Shown here piece after piece: positions 36,881-45,741 of a DNA stretch of 64,000 bases (its first letter is position 1; the number at the start of each line of letters is the position of its first letter). The stretch spans positions 1-64,000 of the forward strand of contig NZ_WKRD01000006.1 in assembly GCF_009680455.1 (NCBI RefSeq). The letters are read 5' to 3'. A model generated the notes under the pieces. The model saw only the letters and a list, made by a program, of their open reading frames with translations. It was not told where the DNA came from and did not search any database. Source of the DNA: Lachnospira eligens (GTDB taxonomy: Bacteria; Bacillota; Clostridia; Lachnospirales; Lachnospiraceae). Both the position numbers and the translations under genes were made by a program.

Positions 36881-37930
36881 ATGGAATTAAAAGAATTAAT
36901 TAAATACGCAAGAGATAACAGGTGTTCAGATCTGCATATTACTGCAGGAGAAGCGGTTGCAGTAAGAAAATATGGTGAACTTGAGCTTCTTGATATAACA
37001 CCTTCGATAGAAGAAACAGAAGATATGATATTCTCAATTCTTGGTGATGAAGATATACAGAATGTTCAGGCAGGAAAAGATATTGATGTGGCATCTACTG
37101 ATGAGTCTGGTGGACGATTAAGGATTAATATATATCATCAGAGAAGAAATCTTGCAGCAAGTATCCGTCTTCTTGATTCTGTTATACCGTCGTTTGAAGA
37201 ATTGGGACATTCAGGAAAACTTTTTTCTAAGCTTGTTGAGAAAAGGTCTGGTCTTATTCTTGTAACAGGTCCTACAGGAAGTGGTAAGTCTACAACACTT
37301 GCAGCTATGATTGATTATATTAACAACAATATGTCAAGACATATTATAACAGTAGAAGATCCTATAGAGTATGTATATGGGTTTAAGAAATCTATGATAC
37401 ATCAGAGACAGGTAGGAAGAGATGTACCTGATTTTGCGACAGCACTTCGTTCAGCACTTCGTGAAGACCCGGATGTTATTCTTGTAGGAGAGATGAGAGA
37501 TTATGAGACTATCAATGCAGCAATTACAGCTGCTGAAACAGGACATCTTGTATTATCAACACTTCATACAAGAAGCGCTACACAGACAGTTGAGCGTATA
37601 ATCAGTGCATGCCCTATTGAGGCGCAGTCTGCACTTATAATACAGATTGCATCTGTATTAACTGGAGTTATAACACAGACACTTGTACCTCGTGCAGAGC
37701 AGGAAGGACGAATTGCTGCAACAGAGATTATGCTTAATAATACAGCAGTATCTAATCTTATTAAAGAGAAGAAGACTAATCAGATTCAGACCGTTCTTCA
37801 GTCAAATATGCAGACAGGTATGCACACAATGAATTATTCGCTTGCTAATCTTGTTAAGACAAGAGTTATTTCAAGGGATGTAGCTTTGAAGTATTCAGAG
37901 AATCCAACTGAACTTGCTAAAAGTATATAA
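36881..37930 (+). CDS. pilT: PilT-type twitching motility ATPase
   Basis: The product has 349 residues from ATG 36881, with GGGAGGGG upstream; an earlier ATG at 36842 lacks one. The Walker A is GPTGSGKSTTLAAMIDY, the Asp box reads ITVEDPIEYVY, and Walker B is VILVGEMRDYET followed by HLVLSTLHTRSATQ. PilT retracts type IV pili by depolymerising pilin. There are no pil structural genes beside it, so it stands alone here, which is common for pilT in this family. Confidence 0.92.
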   Translation: MELKELIKYARDNRCSDLHITAGEAVAVRKYGELELLDITPSIEETEDMIFSILGDEDIQNVQAGKDIDVASTDESGGRLRINIYHQRRNLAASIRLLDSVIPSFEELGHSGKLFSKLVEKRSGLILVTGPTGSGKSTTLAAMIDYINNNMSRHIITVEDPIEYVYGFKKSMIHQRQVGRDVPDFATALRSALREDPDVILVGEMRDYETINAAITAAETGHLVLSTLHTRSATQTVERIISACPIEAQSALIIQIASVLTGVITQTLVPRAEQEGRIAATEIMLNNTAVSNLIKEKKTNQIQTVLQSNMQTGMHTMNYSLANLVKTRVISRDVALKYSENPTELAKSI

Positions 37931-38011
37931 TAGTAACTTGTAGTGCTATGCAGTTTTAAAACTTTGCGAATAGTGTACAAAATACAGAACAACAAAAAAT
38001 AATTTGAAAAT

Positions 38012-38084
38012 AAAGCCATTCTACTGTATTATAGGGTTAGATTCATTACGGATAACACTATAGTACGGCTGAAAGGCTTTTTTT
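38012..38084 (+). promoter_or_regulatory. Hairpin ending directly at the diguanylate cyclase start
   Basis: AAAGCC (38012-38017) pairs with GGCTTT (38075-38080), with inner TATAG/CTATA pairs, followed by a T-run that touches ATG 38085. The likely Shine-Dalgarno (AAAGG) lies in the right arm. It could be the pilT terminator or an attenuator of the following gene. Confidence 0.45.
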
Positions 38085-39704
38085 ATGAAAAGAATTAAAT
38101 TAATTAACAGGATTTTTTACTGTATATTTTTATTAGGATTTCTGCTTTTTATGGCTTCAGGATTTATATTCAGCACTGTAGATGAAGTGACACCGGCAGA
38201 TAAAAGAACGAGTGTCGTAGTTAAACCAGAGGATACAAGATATATTGGAGATGACACAATTGAATATTATGTGAAGATTAGAGCAGGTGCAGGAAATAAT
38301 AATGCACTGGCATTTGTAAGCAGGCATCAGGAAGTAGAAGTATATGCAGGTGGAAGACTTATATATTATATAAAAGCGCATAGTTCTATATATGGAACAA
38401 CCACTGGAACTAATTATACGATTGTGAACCTTCCGCCATATACAACAGATATAACTGTAAGGCTTACTAATGTATATGCTGGTCATAAGATAAGAGGAAC
38501 AACATTTGAATATGGCGACGAGACAAAACTTGTAAAAGAGCTTATTGCGAAATCTTTACCATCAGCAGTACTTAGTTCGTTTATAATAATAGTTGGATTT
38601 GCTATGATTATATTATGGATTTTCTGTAGAAAGAAGATTGCACAGACACAAGCACTGTTTTATTTTGGTATATTTGCAATGATTATAGGTGCATGGGCTC
38701 TTAATGAGACTGATATTGCAACGATTCTTGTGCAGGACAGGAAGATAGGTTCACTGATAGGATATGTACTGCTTATGATGATACCTATTCCTTTTATGCA
38801 GGCAGAGAAGAATTTTTTCCAGATAGGGAAAAGTGCTGCGAATAATATCTTGTGTGCCATATATGCTGCAACAGCTGTAATACTGCTTGTATGTCATATG
38901 ACAGGTGTGTGTGAGTTTAAGAACAGCGTGTACATTATACATATGATGCTTGTTATGTCACTTGTATATTTCTGTGCAATTCTTATTAAAAGAGTATGGG
39001 TTAAAGGCTTTGACAGGAAAGTAAAAGCTAATATTATAGGTGCAGCTGCACTTGGAATTTCTATGATTGTTGATCTTATTGCATATTATAAGGGAATGCA
39101 GCAGACAGATCTTATAGGAAAACTGGGTATTCTTGTATTTATTATTGTGCTTGGTTATGAGAGCATATCAGAAGCATTTGAGAAGATTAAGGAAGGACAG
39201 AAGGCAGATTTCTACAAAGAGATGGCTGTAACTGATACTATGACAGGGGTTTATAATCGCTCTGCATTTGAGGAGTGGGAATATGAAACCTCTGATTATG
39301 AAGGGTATTCTATAGTGACATTTGACCTTAATAACCTTAAGTGGTGTAATGATAATCTGGGGCATGCAGCAGGGGATGCCTATATACAGGCATCAGCCAG
39401 AATTATTAAAGAGATATTTGGCAGACATGGTAAATGTTATCGTATAGGTGGGGATGAATTCTGTACTGTAATTAATCAGAAGCAAAAAAGCTTTGATATT
39501 GGAAGACATGTAAAGCAGCTAAGGGAACTTGAAAAGTATACTGAAGAAGAACTTGGAATCAAAGACCTTAATGTGCAGATTGCATGTGGTTATGCTGAAT
39601 ATGATATAAAGACAGATAAGAACTTTGAAGATACAAGAAGTAGAGCAGATAAGAGAATGTACGAAAGTAAGAGAAGATTGAAAAAGAGAGTGATATATGG
39701 ATAA
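38085..39704 (+). CDS. Membrane diguanylate cyclase (GGDEF)
   Basis: The product has 539 residues. Residues 1-30 hold a membrane segment, about 30-165 an extracellular region, and about 165-355 seven hydrophobic segments in a 7TMR-DISM-like layout. The C-terminal GGDEF domain of about 160 residues has the start MTGVYNRSAFEEWE, the active site RIGGDEFCTV and the ending TRSRADKRMYESKRR. There is no EAL domain. It makes c-di-GMP from two GTP. An RxxD inhibitory site is not obvious. Its stop overlaps recQ by eight bases. It may feed the PilZ protein at 62216-62989. Confidence 0.88.
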   Translation: MKRIKLINRIFYCIFLLGFLLFMASGFIFSTVDEVTPADKRTSVVVKPEDTRYIGDDTIEYYVKIRAGAGNNNALAFVSRHQEVEVYAGGRLIYYIKAHSSIYGTTTGTNYTIVNLPPYTTDITVRLTNVYAGHKIRGTTFEYGDETKLVKELIAKSLPSAVLSSFIIIVGFAMIILWIFCRKKIAQTQALFYFGIFAMIIGAWALNETDIATILVQDRKIGSLIGYVLLMMIPIPFMQAEKNFFQIGKSAANNILCAIYAATAVILLVCHMTGVCEFKNSVYIIHMMLVMSLVYFCAILIKRVWVKGFDRKVKANIIGAAALGISMIVDLIAYYKGMQQTDLIGKLGILVFIIVLGYESISEAFEKIKEGQKADFYKEMAVTDTMTGVYNRSAFEEWEYETSDYEGYSIVTFDLNNLKWCNDNLGHAAGDAYIQASARIIKEIFGRHGKCYRIGGDEFCTVINQKQKSFDIGRHVKQLRELEKYTEEELGIKDLNVQIACGYAEYDIKTDKNFEDTRSRADKRMYESKRRLKKRVIYG

Positions 39705-41352
39705 ATACGGAATTTTAAAGCATTATTTTGGGTATGATTCATTTCGTCCGGGTCAGGAAAAGTTAGTTGATGCTATTCTTGCAGGGCAGGATGTGTTAGG
39801 AATTATGCCTACAGGTGCGGGAAAATCATTATGTTATCAGGTGCCGGCATTGTTAATGTCCGGCATTACTCTTGTTGTATCTCCACTTATATCGCTAATG
39901 AAGGATCAGGTTGGAGCACTTAATCAGGCAGGTGTACATGCAGCTTATATTAACAGTTCTCTTACAGATAATCAGATAGCTAAGGCACTCGCATTTGCAA
40001 AGCAGGGACGGTATAAAATTATATATGTTGCACCTGAAAGGCTGGAAACCTGGGGCTTTCTTGATTTTGCCACGCATGTAGAGATATCTATGATTACTGT
40101 AGATGAAGCTCACTGTATATCACAGTGGGGGCAGGATTTCAGACCAAGTTATCTGAATATATTGTCATTTGTGAAGAAGCTGGCAAGACGCCCGATAATA
40201 AGCGCATTTACAGCTACAGCAACAAGTAAGGTAAGGGACGATATTCTGCAGATTCTTTCTCTTGAAAGACCGGTTATACTCACTACTGGATTTGACAGAA
40301 GTAATCTGACATTCAAGGTAAAGCATATCAAGGACAAGGATTCTTATATACTTGATTATCTTGTAAGTCACAGACAGGACAGCGGAATTATATATTGTGC
40401 TACAAGGAAAAATGTTGAGAAAGTCTATGACATGCTTAATGCCAACGGACTATCTGTAACTAAGTATCACGCTGGGCTTTCGGCAGAAGAGAGAAAAGAG
40501 AATCAGGATTCATTTATATATGATATCAAGCCTGTTGTTGTGGCAACCAACGCATTTGGAATGGGAATAGACAAGTCCAATGTAAGATTCGTAATTCATT
40601 ATAATATGCCACAGTGCATAGAGAATTATTATCAGGAGGCAGGACGCGCAGGAAGAGACGGCGAGGATTCAGAATGTGTACTGCTCTATTCACCGCAGGA
40701 CATTATGATCAACAAGTTCTTCATAGAACACAGAGAGCCTAATCCTGATATTGATGCAGAAGAACAGGCAAGGCTGATGATTCTTGATAAAAGAAGACTT
40801 AATGCAATGGTTGATTATTGTAAGACAACAGGCTGTTTAAGAGAGTATATACTTAAATATTTTGGAGAAAGACCAGACAATCCAAAGGGTGGAAGATACA
40901 ACTGCCATAACTGTTCTAACTGTGTTGTTGATGAGGCAGAGCAGGAAGCAGACGAAGCTTATATGTATCCGGGCAACCGTTTTAGTGCACCTGTATCAAG
41001 GAATGCTGCAATGGTGGCAGACAGGATGAAGCGTTCTGCAGCAGCTGCAAAATCAGCATATGCAACGTCTAAATCAAAGAAGCCTGAGGATGCACTTAAT
41101 GACAGAGGCGTTATGTTGTTTAACAGACTGCGCGAGTTAAGAAAACAGATAGCTGTTTCAGTAGGCGTTCCGCCATATGTAATATTTTCAGATAGGACGC
41201 TTATAGACATGTGTATTAAAGTACCATTCAGTGAAGAAGAAATGTTGTCAGTAAGCGGTGTCGGCGAAAATAAATATGAGCGTTATGGTAAGGTATTTAT
41301 GGATGAGATATATGATTTCCTTGATGGAATGAAGCAGAATCTGGCAAGATGA
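39697..41352 (+). CDS. recQ: ATP-dependent DNA helicase RecQ
   Basis: The product has 551 residues. Motif I is MPTGAGKSLCYQ, motif II DEAHCISQWGQDFRPSY, and motif VI reads QEAGRAGRDG. The RecQ-C region has the zinc-binding Cys set CHNCSNC, and a short HRDC-like domain ends the protein. RecQ unwinds DNA in repair and recombination. It overlaps the cyclase gene, so both are probably transcribed together though unrelated in function. Confidence 0.95.
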   Translation: MDKYGILKHYFGYDSFRPGQEKLVDAILAGQDVLGIMPTGAGKSLCYQVPALLMSGITLVVSPLISLMKDQVGALNQAGVHAAYINSSLTDNQIAKALAFAKQGRYKIIYVAPERLETWGFLDFATHVEISMITVDEAHCISQWGQDFRPSYLNILSFVKKLARRPIISAFTATATSKVRDDILQILSLERPVILTTGFDRSNLTFKVKHIKDKDSYILDYLVSHRQDSGIIYCATRKNVEKVYDMLNANGLSVTKYHAGLSAEERKENQDSFIYDIKPVVVATNAFGMGIDKSNVRFVIHYNMPQCIENYYQEAGRAGRDGEDSECVLLYSPQDIMINKFFIEHREPNPDIDAEEQARLMILDKRRLNAMVDYCKTTGCLREYILKYFGERPDNPKGGRYNCHNCSNCVVDEAEQEADEAYMYPGNRFSAPVSRNAAMVADRMKRSAAAAKSAYATSKSKKPEDALNDRGVMLFNRLRELRKQIAVSVGVPPYVIFSDRTLIDMCIKVPFSEEEMLSVSGVGENKYERYGKVFMDEIYDFLDGMKQNLAR

Positions 41353-41453
41353 TATAAAAGTGTTTATGGACAGTATTTTGCGAGATGAGATTACAGATGT
41401 TAATTGTATGAAATTATGTGGGTTCAAATCAGAAGAATGAATGGGAGATATGA

Positions 41454-42203
41454 ATGAAGAATTATAAGATGATAATAACTTATGATGGTACAAGGTATTA
41501 TGGTTGGGAACATCAGCCAACTACAGATATGACAATTCAGGGCAAGTTAGAATCAGTGCTTTCTGCCATGACAGGAACTGATGTTGAGGTTATAGGTGCA
41601 GGAAGAACAGATGCCGGAGTGCATGCAAAAGGAATGGTTGCCAATGTACATATGGAAACTAAGATGAAGGAAGATGAGATATGCGATTATATGAACAGAT
41701 ATCTTCCAGAAGATATCTGTGTGCAGGAGGTCCGTGTTGCATCTGACAGATTCCACAGCCGTTACAATGCGCAGGGGAAAACTTATTGCTATACATGTTA
41801 TGTTGGGGATAAGAAGCCTGTATTTAACAGAAAATATGTCAACATAATTGAGGGTAAGCTGGATGTTGAAGCCATGAAGAGGGCAGCAGACATACTTACT
41901 GGAGAACATGATTTTGCATCATTTTGTGGTAATCCCAAGATGAAGAAATCGACAGTCCGTGAGATATATTCAATAGATGTTTCTTTAAAGGGCTCGTTCC
42001 TTAATCTTACATATCATGGAAGTGGATTCCTACAGTATATGGTAAGAATATTAAGTGGTACACTTCTTGAAGTTGGACAGGGAAAGAGAACACCGGAGAG
42101 TATGTATGAACTTTTAGAGGCACGAAACAGAAGTCTTGCAGGTGCAACTGCGCCGGCGAAGGGGCTGTGTCTTTTGAAGGTTGACTACTCGAAGGAGGCT
42201 TGA
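41454..42203 (+). CDS. truA: tRNA pseudouridine synthase A
   Basis: The product has 249 residues. The active-site Asp53 lies in GAGRTDAGVHAKG, and the RNA-binding stretch FHSRYNAQGKTYCY and the late FLQYMVRILSGTLLEVGQGK follow. TruA makes pseudouridine at positions 38-40 of tRNA anticodon loops. GGGAG precedes the start. The gene is followed directly by a giant hairpin (42215-42463), which might serve as its 3' end. Confidence 0.95.
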   Translation: MKNYKMIITYDGTRYYGWEHQPTTDMTIQGKLESVLSAMTGTDVEVIGAGRTDAGVHAKGMVANVHMETKMKEDEICDYMNRYLPEDICVQEVRVASDRFHSRYNAQGKTYCYTCYVGDKKPVFNRKYVNIIEGKLDVEAMKRAADILTGEHDFASFCGNPKMKKSTVREIYSIDVSLKGSFLNLTYHGSGFLQYMVRILSGTLLEVGQGKRTPESMYELLEARNRSLAGATAPAKGLCLLKVDYSKEA

Positions 42204-42214
42204 TAGGCCGGACA

Positions 42215-42463
42215 CCGTACAGTGTGCTGTGGAAGGGTGTGTGGTGTCCTTAGGCATCTGCCCTCAGGATTCTTATGTCTAGTGAAACTAAATGCCGCAA
42301 TCTGCTAAGTTTATAATGGGACTTGTAATCAAACGCGTTTCGCTTGAACGAGATTACAAGTCCCAACCTTTAGCAGATTGCGGCATTAACTTTCACACGA
42401 CATAAGAATATTCGGGCATACACCTAAGGACACCACACACCTATCCCACAGCATACTGTACGG
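42215..42463. repeat. Giant imperfect hairpin, copy 1
   Basis: Arms of about 115 bases are mostly complementary through the whole length. CCGTACAGTGTGCTGTGG pairs with CCACAGCATACTGTACGG at the base, followed by TGTGTGGTGTCCTTAGG with its exact complement, then TTCTTATGTC/GACATAAGAA, AATGCCGCAATCTGCTAA/TTTAGCAGATTGCGGCATT and GGGACTTGTAATC/GATTACAAGTCCC. The tip carries GCGTTTCGCTTGAACGAG. It shares its tip and mid-stem block with copy 2 at 42726-42916, in opposite orientation. Whether it acts as RNA, as DNA, or as a mobile element is unknown. Confidence 0.85.
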
Positions 42464-42548
42464 CTGACTTCTTCTTCACCAAGTAGTCAGCCTACGGACG
42501 AATGCTCGCCTGCGGCATTGCATTTTGGGTGTGGATATGTTTGTTTTG

Positions 42549-42659
42549 ATGGACTTGAACAAAATTTTTCATAACATTTTGCATATAGTGCAGGGATCTA
42601 TTGCAGATAATGCAGAAGAAATATGGAATGAACATATGGGAATACCAATAGAGATGTAA
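42549..42659 (+). CDS. Tiny ORF bracketed by the two giant hairpins (hypothetical)
   Basis: ATG 42549 opens 36 codons, beginning MDLNKIFHNILHIVQG and ending IWNEHMGIPIEM. An in-frame ATG at 42537 would add MFVL. The peptide is helical-looking and slightly acidic at its end. No strong Shine-Dalgarno is visible. It may be a short real protein, a degraded gene tail, or chance. It is the only open frame of note between the two hairpins, which makes it worth recording. Confidence 0.3.
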   Translation: MDLNKIFHNILHIVQGSIADNAEEIWNEHMGIPIEM

Positions 42660-42725
42660 TGTATACTGTACTGCATGTCTGCACTTATTTTGGCTGCCTA
42701 GTAGCGGGGTGGTGGCTTTGAGATT

Positions 42726-42916
42726 GGGAGATGTTATGCAAGACCGATTTATGCCGAACCGTGTGTAAGTTAATGCCGTTATATACAAAAAGTGCTGTGT
42801 AAAAATCTCGTTCAAGCGAAGCGCGTTTGATTTTTACACAGCTAAAAAACATTGTATATGACGGCATTTACTTACACTAGGTGCAGGCATCCATGAGGGC
42901 TTGTATAACATCTCCC
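42726..42916. repeat. Giant imperfect hairpin, copy 2 (opposite orientation)
   Basis: The outer stem GGGAGATGTTAT/ATAACATCTCCC is followed by GTGTAAGTTAATGCCG with its near-complement CGGCATTTACTTACAC, then TATATAC/GTATATG-like pairs, and GCTGTGTAAAAATC/GATTTTTACACAGC around the tip. The tip is the reverse complement of copy 1's (GCGCTTCGCTTGAACGAG on the minus strand). The inner helices differ in sequence from copy 1 yet remain paired. Confidence 0.85.
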
Positions 42917-42942
42917 TATTTCAATGCCCACCTTTGTACTAA

Positions 42943-43689
42943 TTAAAGCACCTTCGACAAGAAATCCTTCAATCGCTCACTCTTAGGATTGCCAAAGAAT
43001 TCTTCCGGAGCCCCCTCTTCATTGATGACTCCATCATAGAAGAACATGCATCTGTTGGCAACTTCTTTTGCAAATCCCATCTCATGAGTTACGACAATCA
43101 TTGTCATTCCTGATGCAGCAAGTTCCTTCATTATTGCGAGAACCTCACCAACCATTTCAGGATCAAGTGCGGATGTCGGCTCGTCGAAAAGCATTATCTC
43201 AGGATTCATTGCGAGTGCTCTTGCAATAGCAACTCGCTGCTTCTGACCACCACTTAACTGGTTAGGATAAGCATCGGCTTTGTCAGAAAGTCCCACTCTT
43301 GCAAGAAGCTCATCAGCTTTCTTATCAGCTTCTTCCTTACTCATAAGTCCCAGCTTAGTAGGAGCAAGAGTTATGTTTCTTCTTATAGTCATATTAGGGA
43401 AAAGGTTAAAATGCTGGAACACCATTCCAATCTTCTCTCTTAATTCATCCACATTTACACTCTTATCTGTAAGATCCTGCTCATGGAATAATACATGACC
43501 TTCTGTAGGAGTTTCAAGAAGGTTAAGTGAACGCAAAAATGTTGATTTACCGCAGCCAGATGGTCCGATAATTGCAATAACCTCTCCTTTGCGGACTGTT
43601 GTATTGATTGATTCTAATACAACATGGTCGCCAAAAGATTTCTTCAAATCCTTAACTTCAAGTATGATTTCGTTAGTATTATCGCTCAT
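42943..43689 (-). CDS. glnQ: Polar amino acid ABC importer ATPase
   Basis: The product has 248 residues. Walker A is [15 protein letters not shown], the Q-loop [13 protein letters not shown], the signature [16 protein letters not shown], Walker [13 protein letters not shown], and the H-loop VVTHEMGFA. The family is the GlnQ/HisP type. It overlaps its partner (43679-45199) by 11 bases. The pair forms a complete importer for glutamine or another polar amino acid. Confidence 0.92.
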   Translation of the reverse strand: MSDNTNEIILEVKDLKKSFGDHVVLESINTTVRKGEVIAIIGPSGCGKSTFLRSLNLLETPTEGHVLFHEQDLTDKSVNVDELREKIGMVFQHFNLFPNMTIRRNITLAPTKLGLMSKEEADKKADELLARVGLSDKADAYPNQLSGGQKQRVAIARALAMNPEIMLFDEPTSALDPEMVGEVLAIMKELAASGMTMIVVTHEMGFAKEVANRCMFFYDGVINEEGAPEEFFGNPKSERLKDFLSKVL

Positions 43690-45199
43690 TGTTTCTTAAC
43701 CTCCTCTCAAGTTTCTTAACAAGCTGTGAAAGTCCCATAACCATTACAAGGTAGATGATGGCAACACCAATAAGTGGAAGCATTGGATCATAAGTTATGC
43801 TTCGGATAATATCGCCGCCTCTTGTAAGGTCGTTAAGACCGATATAACCGCTGATAGATGTTTCCTTTAACAGAACAATGAACTCATTAGCAAGTGCTGG
43901 GAGAACATTCTTGAATGCCTGTGGAAGAATAACACTTATCATAGTTGTTTTATAAGAAAGACCAAGGCTTCGTGCTGCTTCAAACTGTCCGTTATCAATA
44001 GACATAATACCTGAACGGAATATTTCGGCAACATAAGCACCTGAGTTGATACCAAATGCAAGTATCGCAACAATAAGCTTGTCAATATGTACAGAACTGA
44101 ATATTACATAGTAGATAATAAGCAGCTGTACCATAGTTGGTGTTCCTCTGATTACAGTAAGATAAATGTTGCAAATGAAGTTAAGAACCTTCATGTGTCC
44201 TGTCTTATCATGGTTAGAACGGACAACTGCAATAAGGAAACCAATAACAACACCCATAAGTGCTGCAAAGAATGCAATAATTACTGTGTTTAACAGACCT
44301 TTTAGAAGATAAGTGTATCTTGCTTCTTTGATGAAGTCTGTCTTGAACTTCTCAGCAAAACTCATGCCTGATGCAGAAGCATTGTCGTCACGGACAATAA
44401 TAACCTGCTTAGAAGTTGTATAAGTAGTTGTGAAATCGATATTTTTCTTACGCTCATCAGTAACTGTCATACCAGCCATACCGAAATCAGCTTTACCAGA
44501 AGATACGGCAGTGATAATTGAATCAAATTCCATATCCTCAATTTTTAAATTCATTCCGAGGTAATCAGCAATAGCCTGTGCAATATCAGCGTCAATACCA
44601 ATAATAGAACCCCCTTCATAGTACTCGTATGGCTTGAAGTAAGCATTTGTAGCCATAACAAGAGTTCCATTAGTACGGCTTATACCGTCTGGTGATTTGT
44701 AACCAGAAAATGTAGCATTATCGCCAACATAATCGTCAATAAGCTTCTGGATAGTTCCATCTGCCATAAGTACTTCAATAGCCTCATTGAGCTTTGCAGT
44801 AAGGGAATTGCCCTTAGCAACACAGATGGCATAATCCTCATTTGCAAATTCTTCTTCAAGAATTGTAAGGTCTGGATTAGCTTTAACAAATGCTAAAGCA
44901 GGTTGTTCATCAATAACAACAGCATCAGCTTTACCTTGCTTTAAAGCCTGTATAGCATCAGAACCTTTGTTGTATCTTGATACTGTTGTGCCAGAACCAT
45001 CAGTTTCGTAATCACTTACGAGAGTATCACCAGTTGTTCCTAACTGAACACCAATAGTCTTGCCTGCAAGATCATCTACAGAAAATACAGTGTTCTTAAT
45101 CTTTTTGCCCTGACATGAAGTAAGAAGAACAGAAGAGAACAAGAGAGTGAGGGTCGCAAAAACCAAAAGGAATTTCGACCTGTACTTTTTAAAATTCAT
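43679..45199 (-). CDS. Fused amino acid binding protein/permease with swapped SBP lobes
   Basis: The product has 506 residues. A lipoprotein signal (LLTSCQG) precedes what is normally the second lobe of a SBP_bac_3 protein ([48 protein letters not shown]). Next comes what is normally the first lobe ([49 protein letters not shown]). The last 210 residues are a GlnP/HisM-type permease with EAA-like [11 protein letters not shown]. Ordinary GlnP fusions have one or two complete SBP domains in normal lobe order before the permease. This order suggests a circular permutation, or an internal deletion in a tandem-SBP ancestor. Translation start and reading frame are intact. Its promoter region holds giant hairpin 3. 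Confidence 0.85.
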   Translation of the reverse strand: MNFKKYRSKFLLVFATLTLLFSSVLLTSCQGKKIKNTVFSVDDLAGKTIGVQLGTTGDTLVSDYETDGSGTTVSRYNKGSDAIQALKQGKADAVVIDEQPALAFVKANPDLTILEEEFANEDYAICVAKGNSLTAKLNEAIEVLMADGTIQKLIDDYVGDNATFSGYKSPDGISRTNGTLVMATNAYFKPYEYYEGGSIIGIDADIAQAIADYLGMNLKIEDMEFDSIITAVSSGKADFGMAGMTVTDERKKNIDFTTTYTTSKQVIIVRDDNASASGMSFAEKFKTDFIKEARYTYLLKGLLNTVIIAFFAALMGVVIGFLIAVVRSNHDKTGHMKVLNFICNIYLTVIRGTPTMVQLLIIYYVIFSSVHIDKLIVAILAFGINSGAYVAEIFRSGIMSIDNGQFEAARSLGLSYKTTMISVILPQAFKNVLPALANEFIVLLKETSISGYIGLNDLTRGGDIIRSITYDPMLPLIGVAIIYLVMVMGLSQLVKKLERRLRNNER

Positions 45200-45219
45200 T
45201 AGTAACTCCTTTCCATGCG

Positions 45220-45419
45220 AACTGTGGTGTATACGGACGCTGCAAAGCGAATATATTTAGCTGCGGAGCACGCTTTCGCTTCTTGTCGCTAGCAACGGAC
45301 ACTAAGTTCACCGCAATTAGGCTTTTTTCAAAAGCCGCTTGCGGTTTACCAAGTGCCGGCTACTCCGAAGAGCATCCACAGCTAAATATATTCACTTTAC
45401 GACTGTGTATACAACAGTT
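45220..45419. repeat. Giant imperfect hairpin 3, upstream of the amino acid importer
   Basis: The 200-bp structure closes with AACTGT/ACAGTT and GTATAC/GTATAC, then GCGAATATATTTAGCTG/CAGCTAAATATATTC, then CGGACACTAAGTTCACCGCAA with CGGTTTACCAAGTGCCGG-type pairing, and ends at GGCTTTT-TTC-AAAAGCC. Near the inner third it contains ACGCTTTCGCTTC, reminiscent of the tip in copies 1 and 2 but not at the same position. It lies just upstream of the minus-strand importer gene and fills its leader region. No gene is supported in 45420-45514. Confidence 0.75.
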
Positions 45420-45514
45420 TAATATAATATATTTCATTAATTATACACACATAGTAGGGAAATTAGCAATTAAAATATTTGCGATGGAAGAAAATGTGAG
45501 CGTATAGATTGGGA

Positions 45515-45682
45515 TTGGATGTTGAAGCAGAGGAATGCACAGAGGAAGTCCAAAAGGGAAGAAGCGGCGTGGTGGATTGGACGTTGAAGCGGAGGAATGC
45601 ACGGAGAAAGTCCAAAAGGAACGAAGCGGCGTGGTGGATTGGACGTTGAAGCAGAGGAATGCACAGAGGAAGTCCAAAAGAA
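45515..45682. repeat. 62-bp tandem repeat, 2.7 copies
   Basis: Units begin at 45515, 45577 and 45639 and differ at only a few positions. Each unit opens with TTGGAC (TTGGAT in unit 1) and, 33 bp later, has GTCCAA, so each can form a small hairpin. Because 62 is not a multiple of three, all three minus-strand frames stay open across the array. The array is intergenic, between the importer hairpin and the Cys-rich gene. Confidence 0.85.
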
Positions 45683-45741
45683 GAAAATATGTACATGGAA
45701 ACAGCCGCCAGGCAGGCGTCTGTTCCCACAGATTGAGGTTA

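Noticed and set aside
42204..42463. Simple rho-independent terminator of truA
   Set aside because: The palindrome is ten times longer than needed, has no T-run after it, and has a relative nearby; termination may be a side effect but does not explain it.
42215..42916. Retron non-coding RNA
   Set aside because: There is no reverse transcriptase gene near the hairpins, and the structure lacks the usual msr/msd layout.
42215..42916. Integron attC sites
   Set aside because: The conserved blocks do not fit the RYYYAAC/GTTRRRY core and no integron integrase is present.
45515..45682. CRISPR array
   Set aside because: The repeats are contiguous 62-bp units with no unique spacers and no cas genes nearby. 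This is a plain tandem repeat.
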